Positions 5,549 through 7,667 of a DNA stretch of 7,667 bases are shown here, one piece after another. Source of the stretch: an uncultured Acidobacteriota bacterium (GTDB lineage: Bacteria > Acidobacteriota > Blastocatellia > Pyrinomonadales > Pyrinomonadaceae); contig CAMLKY010000081.1 of NCBI GenBank assembly GCA_946480545.1, forward strand, positions 1 to 7,667. The letters are read 5' to 3'. Position 1 is the stretch's first letter. Each line of letters begins with the position of its first letter. The notes under the pieces were generated by a model. It was not told the origin of the DNA. It worked only from the letters and a program-made list of their open reading frames with translations, and searched no databases. The translations under genes were made by a program, and so were the position numbers.

Positions 5549-6358
5549 TCAACCGGCGGAGAACATCGTCTCGTCGATCTTCTGTCCAAAGGTCACGGTG
5601 CCGACCTCGGTCTCTTCGACGATCTTGCCCGCGGCCGAGAGCGTAGTGCGGAAAGGAACAAGCGTTCCCTGTGCGTAGTTGTAATCGTAGAACTTGCGAC
5701 GGTACTTCACGCCGTCCTGCTCGTAATCGAGCATCATCACCCGGAAAGTTTTCGCGCTGATGTAGAACCTGGTCTTTCGCGACTGCTTATCGGTCACGTC
5801 AAGCAGATGATAATCGACGCCCATCACCTTGTCCTTTCCCGCGAGCTCGATCTTCGACTCGTTCTCCTTGTATCGAAGCAGCGCATCAAGGCCGTGGACG
5901 ATCTGATTCTCGAACGATTTCGCAGCGACCTCGGTCGGCGGAAAAACCGAATTGTCGACAATGCCGAAGATCTTCTCATCGGCATAGACAAGCGAGTACT
6001 TCGCATTCGGGTATTCCTGGTCCAGACGGATCTTTTCCTTGTTGAGCGTTTCGGCACGCTGGGTCCAGCGCTGGTACGAGGCCTGGTCGGTTCGTCCTTC
6101 GGCGTTTGTTACGCTGATTCGGCCGCGCTCAAGAGCCGTCTTGCGGATCTGGTTCAGCGCCGGGCGACCGCCGTAGATAAAGATCACCGATTCGGCGAGC
6201 TGCTCGGACGTGAGATTCTTGCCGGCGTCTTTGCTGTTCGCCACCGCGGGTGTCGGGGTCGGCTTCCTGTCATCGGCCGGTTGCTGGCCGAAGCCGTTCG
6301 AGACGAGCACCAGGACAACAAGCGCGAGCGGCGCTGCAATTCTAAAACGCGAGATCAC
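5549..6358 (-). CDS. Secreted LolA-like protein
   Basis: A 269-residue exported protein starting at a GTG (6358-6356), which lies 8 nt after the Shine-Dalgarno GGAG; a TTG directly before it is 5 nt away and less likely. Residues 1-25 are a signal peptide (M-I-S-R-F-R, hydrophobic core 8-20, cut near G-F-G-Q). A short low-complexity Pro/Thr linker (31-40) precedes the folded part. Visible pattern: F-I-Y-G-G-R-P-A-L-N-Q-I-R-K-T-A (60-75), R-W-T-Q-R (97-101), then a strand-rich end with F-Y-I-S-A-K-T-F-R-V (198-207), Y-D-Y-N-Y-A-Q-G-T-L-V-P-F-R (224-237) and I-D-E-T-M-F (261-266). This end matches the pattern of the N-terminal domain of the secreted protein at 1768-3276, so both probably share the LolA/LppX-type fold. 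A role in carrying lipid or lipoprotein in the periplasm is conceivable but not shown. It has its own promoter candidate and heads the minus-strand series leading to the sigma gene. Confidence 0.86.
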   Translation of the reverse strand: MISRFRIAAPLALVVLVLVSNGFGQQPADDRKPTPTPAVANSKDAGKNLTSEQLAESVIFIYGGRPALNQIRKTALERGRISVTNAEGRTDQASYQRWTQRAETLNKEKIRLDQEYPNAKYSLVYADEKIFGIVDNSVFPPTEVAAKSFENQIVHGLDALLRYKENESKIELAGKDKVMGVDYHLLDVTDKQSRKTRFYISAKTFRVMMLDYEQDGVKYRRKFYDYNYAQGTLVPFRTTLSAAGKIVEETEVGTVTFGQKIDETMFSAG

Positions 6359-6406
6359 CAAATATTCTCCTTATTTACGCTGGAACCGTAGGCTTACGAA
6401 TCACGG

Positions 6407-6415
6407 ATTGTAGCA
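6407..6415 (-). promoter_or_regulatory. Extended -10 promoter candidate for the 6358 gene
   Basis: On the minus strand TGC-TACAAT (TGn plus 5 of 6 of TATAAT) lies about 50 nt upstream of the GTG start, which predicts a leader of about 42 nt ending in GGAG. The -35 region at 17-18 nt spacing is poor (3 of 6), as is common for extended -10 promoters. Confidence 0.5.
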
Positions 6416-6488
6416 TAACTGCTAAACGCTTCCTAAGCCCGTGTTAATTGATGTTAAGGCAAGATGTAAGGATGCACGGCAAGTAATA

Positions 6489-6525
6489 TTGGCGTTCACG
6501 GGGCACGAGAAATTATAATTCGGAC
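6489..6525 (+). promoter_or_regulatory. Promoter for the 6526 gene, apparently giving a leaderless transcript
   Basis: A perfect TATAAT at 6514-6519 ends only 6 nt before the ATG at 6526. A start site 7 nt after the -10 box would fall on the A of the ATG. A weak -35 (TTGGCG, 6489-6494, 4 of 6) lies 19 nt upstream. There is no good Shine-Dalgarno sequence. The rest of the 167-bp divergent region between the two genes holds the minus-strand promoter and nothing else I recognise. Confidence 0.5.
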
Positions 6526-7143
6526 ATGGCTGAGAATATCCAGAGTCTGCTTGAGGCAGCGAATTCGACCGACCGCAGCGACACGTCCATAAACCTCGCG
6601 AAAAGGCAGTTTCTGGAAGAAACGGATGCTTCGGCGTTCTTTGCAGAACGCCGTGCTGCCTTGTTCCGGATCGAAGAATGGAAGAAGAATTCGAGCATTA
6701 CCGACTATGACCTTTTTGATCAGGACGGCGTGCCGTCGACCGCACCGATCGCAGTTGGCACTTTTATACGAATAGCGTTGTATGGAACGGGCAAATACGA
6801 TTGGGTGCAGGTGACCAGCATTACCGATGCAGAACCCGAAGTGATAATCACCGTAAAGCCCAGCTACGATCCAACCTCGGATCCGACTGACACCGAATCG
6901 ATCTCGCATTTCTTCGCTCCCGAAGCGACAAACAACTTCTGTCTCCAGCTCAATGAAAAGATCGTCGCCTTTTACGTCATCGGGCTGAACGAGCACCAGA
7001 ATACGCGCTTTACAGACGGGCTGATCGAATCCGCACGAAACATGGCCGTGGCGAATATCGGTTACTACAGCGGACTCCAGAAAAGCGTCTGGAAAGAGTT
7101 CTGCTCGAACTTTCTAAGCACTGACGAGGAAAAAGACGGTTGA
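6526..7143 (+). CDS. Conserved-looking cytosolic protein of unknown function
   Basis: A 205-residue protein without signal peptide or membrane span, so cytoplasmic. I do not recognise the family. The N-terminal third is helical and charged (F-L-E-E-T-D-A-S-A-F-F-A-E-R-R at 29-43, then I-E-E-W-K-K). The middle has a strand-rich part, V-G-T-F-I-R-I-A-L-Y-G-T-G-K-Y-D-W-V (77-94), followed by I-I-T-V-K-P-S-Y-D-P-T (107-117) and S-H-F-F (127-130). The C-terminal part has N-N-F-C-L (136-140), a strand F-Y-V-I-G-L-N-E (149-156) and A-R-N-M-A-V-A-N-I-G-Y-Y-S-G (170-183). The dense aromatic and Gly motifs suggest a conserved globular fold, but I see no catalytic signature. Its TGA overlaps the ATG of trmL by one base (TGATG), so the two are probably co-translated. 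It is divergent from the LolA-like gene and unlikely to be part of the envelope series. Confidence 0.85.
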   Translation: MAENIQSLLEAANSTDRSDTSINLAKRQFLEETDASAFFAERRAALFRIEEWKKNSSITDYDLFDQDGVPSTAPIAVGTFIRIALYGTGKYDWVQVTSITDAEPEVIITVKPSYDPTSDPTDTESISHFFAPEATNNFCLQLNEKIVAFYVIGLNEHQNTRFTDGLIESARNMAVANIGYYSGLQKSVWKEFCSNFLSTDEEKDG

Positions 7144-7616
7144 TGCTGCATGTCGCGCTCTTTGAGCCCGAGATCCCTCCGAACACGGGAAATATCGCCA
7201 GGCTGTGTGCGGCGACATTTACCGCACTCCACATTGTCGGAGTGACCGGATTTCGGATGGACGACCGCACACTGAAACGGGCAGGTCTGGATTACTGGAA
7301 CGAGGTCGAGCTTCGAAGGCACCTCGATCTGCCGGCACTCTACAGAGCGCTCCCTGATTCGCGTTTTCTCTACTTCACGACCAAGTCGAAACTTCCGTAC
7401 ACAGATTGGAGCTTTCGATCAGGCGACTGCCTGGTGTTCGGACCCGAGACCCGTGGGCTTCCCGAGCAGGTTCTTCACGACAACCCCGATGCTTCACTAA
7501 CGATCCCAATGGCCAATCGCAACGTACGAAGCCTTAACCTGTCCACGAGCGTCGGCATCGTCCTTTACGAAGCGCTTCGGCAACTCGGCGCACTTCTGGA
7601 TGGCCTTGCAGGCTGA
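7143..7616 (+). CDS. trmL: tRNA (cytidine(34)-2'-O)-methyltransferase TrmL
   Basis: A 157-residue SPOUT-class methyltransferase, the usual length for TrmL. In the characterised E. coli enzyme it uses S-adenosylmethionine to methylate the ribose 2'-OH at wobble position 34 of certain tRNA(Leu) isoacceptors in the cytoplasm. All family motifs are visible: E-P-E-I-P-P-N-T-G-N-I-A-R (8-20), R-A-G-L-D-Y-W (46-52), the SAM-binding knot motif V-F-G-P-E-T-R-G-L-P (98-107), I-P-M (121-123) and the knot-closing V-R-S-L-N-L-S-T-S-V-G-I-V-L-Y-E-A (128-144). The protein matches E. coli TrmL closely in these stretches. I chose the ATG at 7143, which overlaps the upstream TGA; a TTG just before it (7140) would add only one residue. 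Co-translation with the unknown cytosolic protein is likely. No terminator is visible in the 30 bp after its stop. Confidence 0.95.
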   Translation: MLHVALFEPEIPPNTGNIARLCAATFTALHIVGVTGFRMDDRTLKRAGLDYWNEVELRRHLDLPALYRALPDSRFLYFTTKSKLPYTDWSFRSGDCLVFGPETRGLPEQVLHDNPDASLTIPMANRNVRSLNLSTSVGIVLYEALRQLGALLDGLAG

Positions 7617-7646
7617 TTTCGATCTCGAGGAAGCACGACAGAGCTA

Positions 7647-7667
7647 ATGGCGAAACAACAGGTCTAC
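7647..7667 (+). CDS. Possible start of a further gene (seven codons, cut by window edge)
   Basis: An ATG at 7647 opens M-A-K-Q-Q-V-Y and runs off the window. GAGGAAG at 7626-7632 is a good Shine-Dalgarno match but lies 14 nt away, longer than usual. It follows trmL on the same strand after 30 bp, so it may belong to the same transcript. Seven codons are too few to name a product. Confidence 0.4.

Noticed and set aside
5540..6391. Long plus-strand open frame of 283 codons opposite the LolA-like gene
   Set aside because: It is antisense to a gene with signal peptide, Shine-Dalgarno sequence and promoter, and its translation (Leu/Val/Arg-rich, no domain pattern) is typical of a mirror frame.
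1..7667. CRISPR array, insertion sequence, tRNA or rRNA gene
   Set aside because: No spaced direct repeats, transposase motifs, cloverleaf with CCA end or rRNA-like stretch were found on either strand.

Overview
The window reads as bacterial chromosome with a moderately high GC content, densely packed and rich in envelope proteins. The style of the ECF sigma factor, the many secreted proteins of unknown function with short Ala-X-Ala/Gln signal peptides, and a small secreted protein resembling the DUF5991 type suggest Acidobacteriota, most likely class Blastocatellia (Pyrinomonas-like). This assignment is an inference from protein style; no rRNA or other phylogenetic marker is present. I see no tRNA, rRNA, insertion sequence, CRISPR array or sign of recent transfer.

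Layout. (1) At 1-415 on the minus strand lies the 5' part of a small secreted protein, divergent from (2) a tightly coupled plus-strand operon at 473-3276: a membrane-anchored TPR-like protein, a six-span membrane protein, and a 502-residue secreted protein with a LolA/LppX-like look. Their junctions are TAGATG (0 nt) and ATGA (4-nt overlap). (3) Convergent with it, sharing one CTAG as both stop codons, is a minus-strand series read from 6358 down to 3273: a secreted LolA-like protein, a secreted protein of unknown family, an ECF sigma-70 factor, and a single-pass membrane protein that ends in a PDZ-like domain and is probably the anti-sigma factor. (4) From 6526 on the plus strand comes an unrecognised cytosolic protein whose stop overlaps the start of trmL (tRNA wobble 2'-O-methyltransferase). 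The first seven codons of a possible further gene reach the window edge.

How the parts may work together. The ECF sigma factor and its 2-nt-spaced membrane partner form a plausible envelope-sensing pair. The partner lacks the usual zinc-binding anti-sigma motif and carries a PDZ-like domain on the periplasmic side, which would suit sensing of exposed protein C-termini or misfolded envelope proteins. Most genes around it encode exported or membrane proteins, so an envelope maintenance or stress function is reasonable but unproven.

The two untranslated leaders in the minus-strand series (75 nt before the secreted protein, 144 nt before the sigma gene) each hold a long perfect inverted repeat enclosing two smaller hairpins, that is, a possible RNA three-way junction. 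In the first, the Shine-Dalgarno sequence lies in one hairpin and the start codon sits against the closing stem. These leaders and the PDZ-type sigma partner are the most interesting items in the window.
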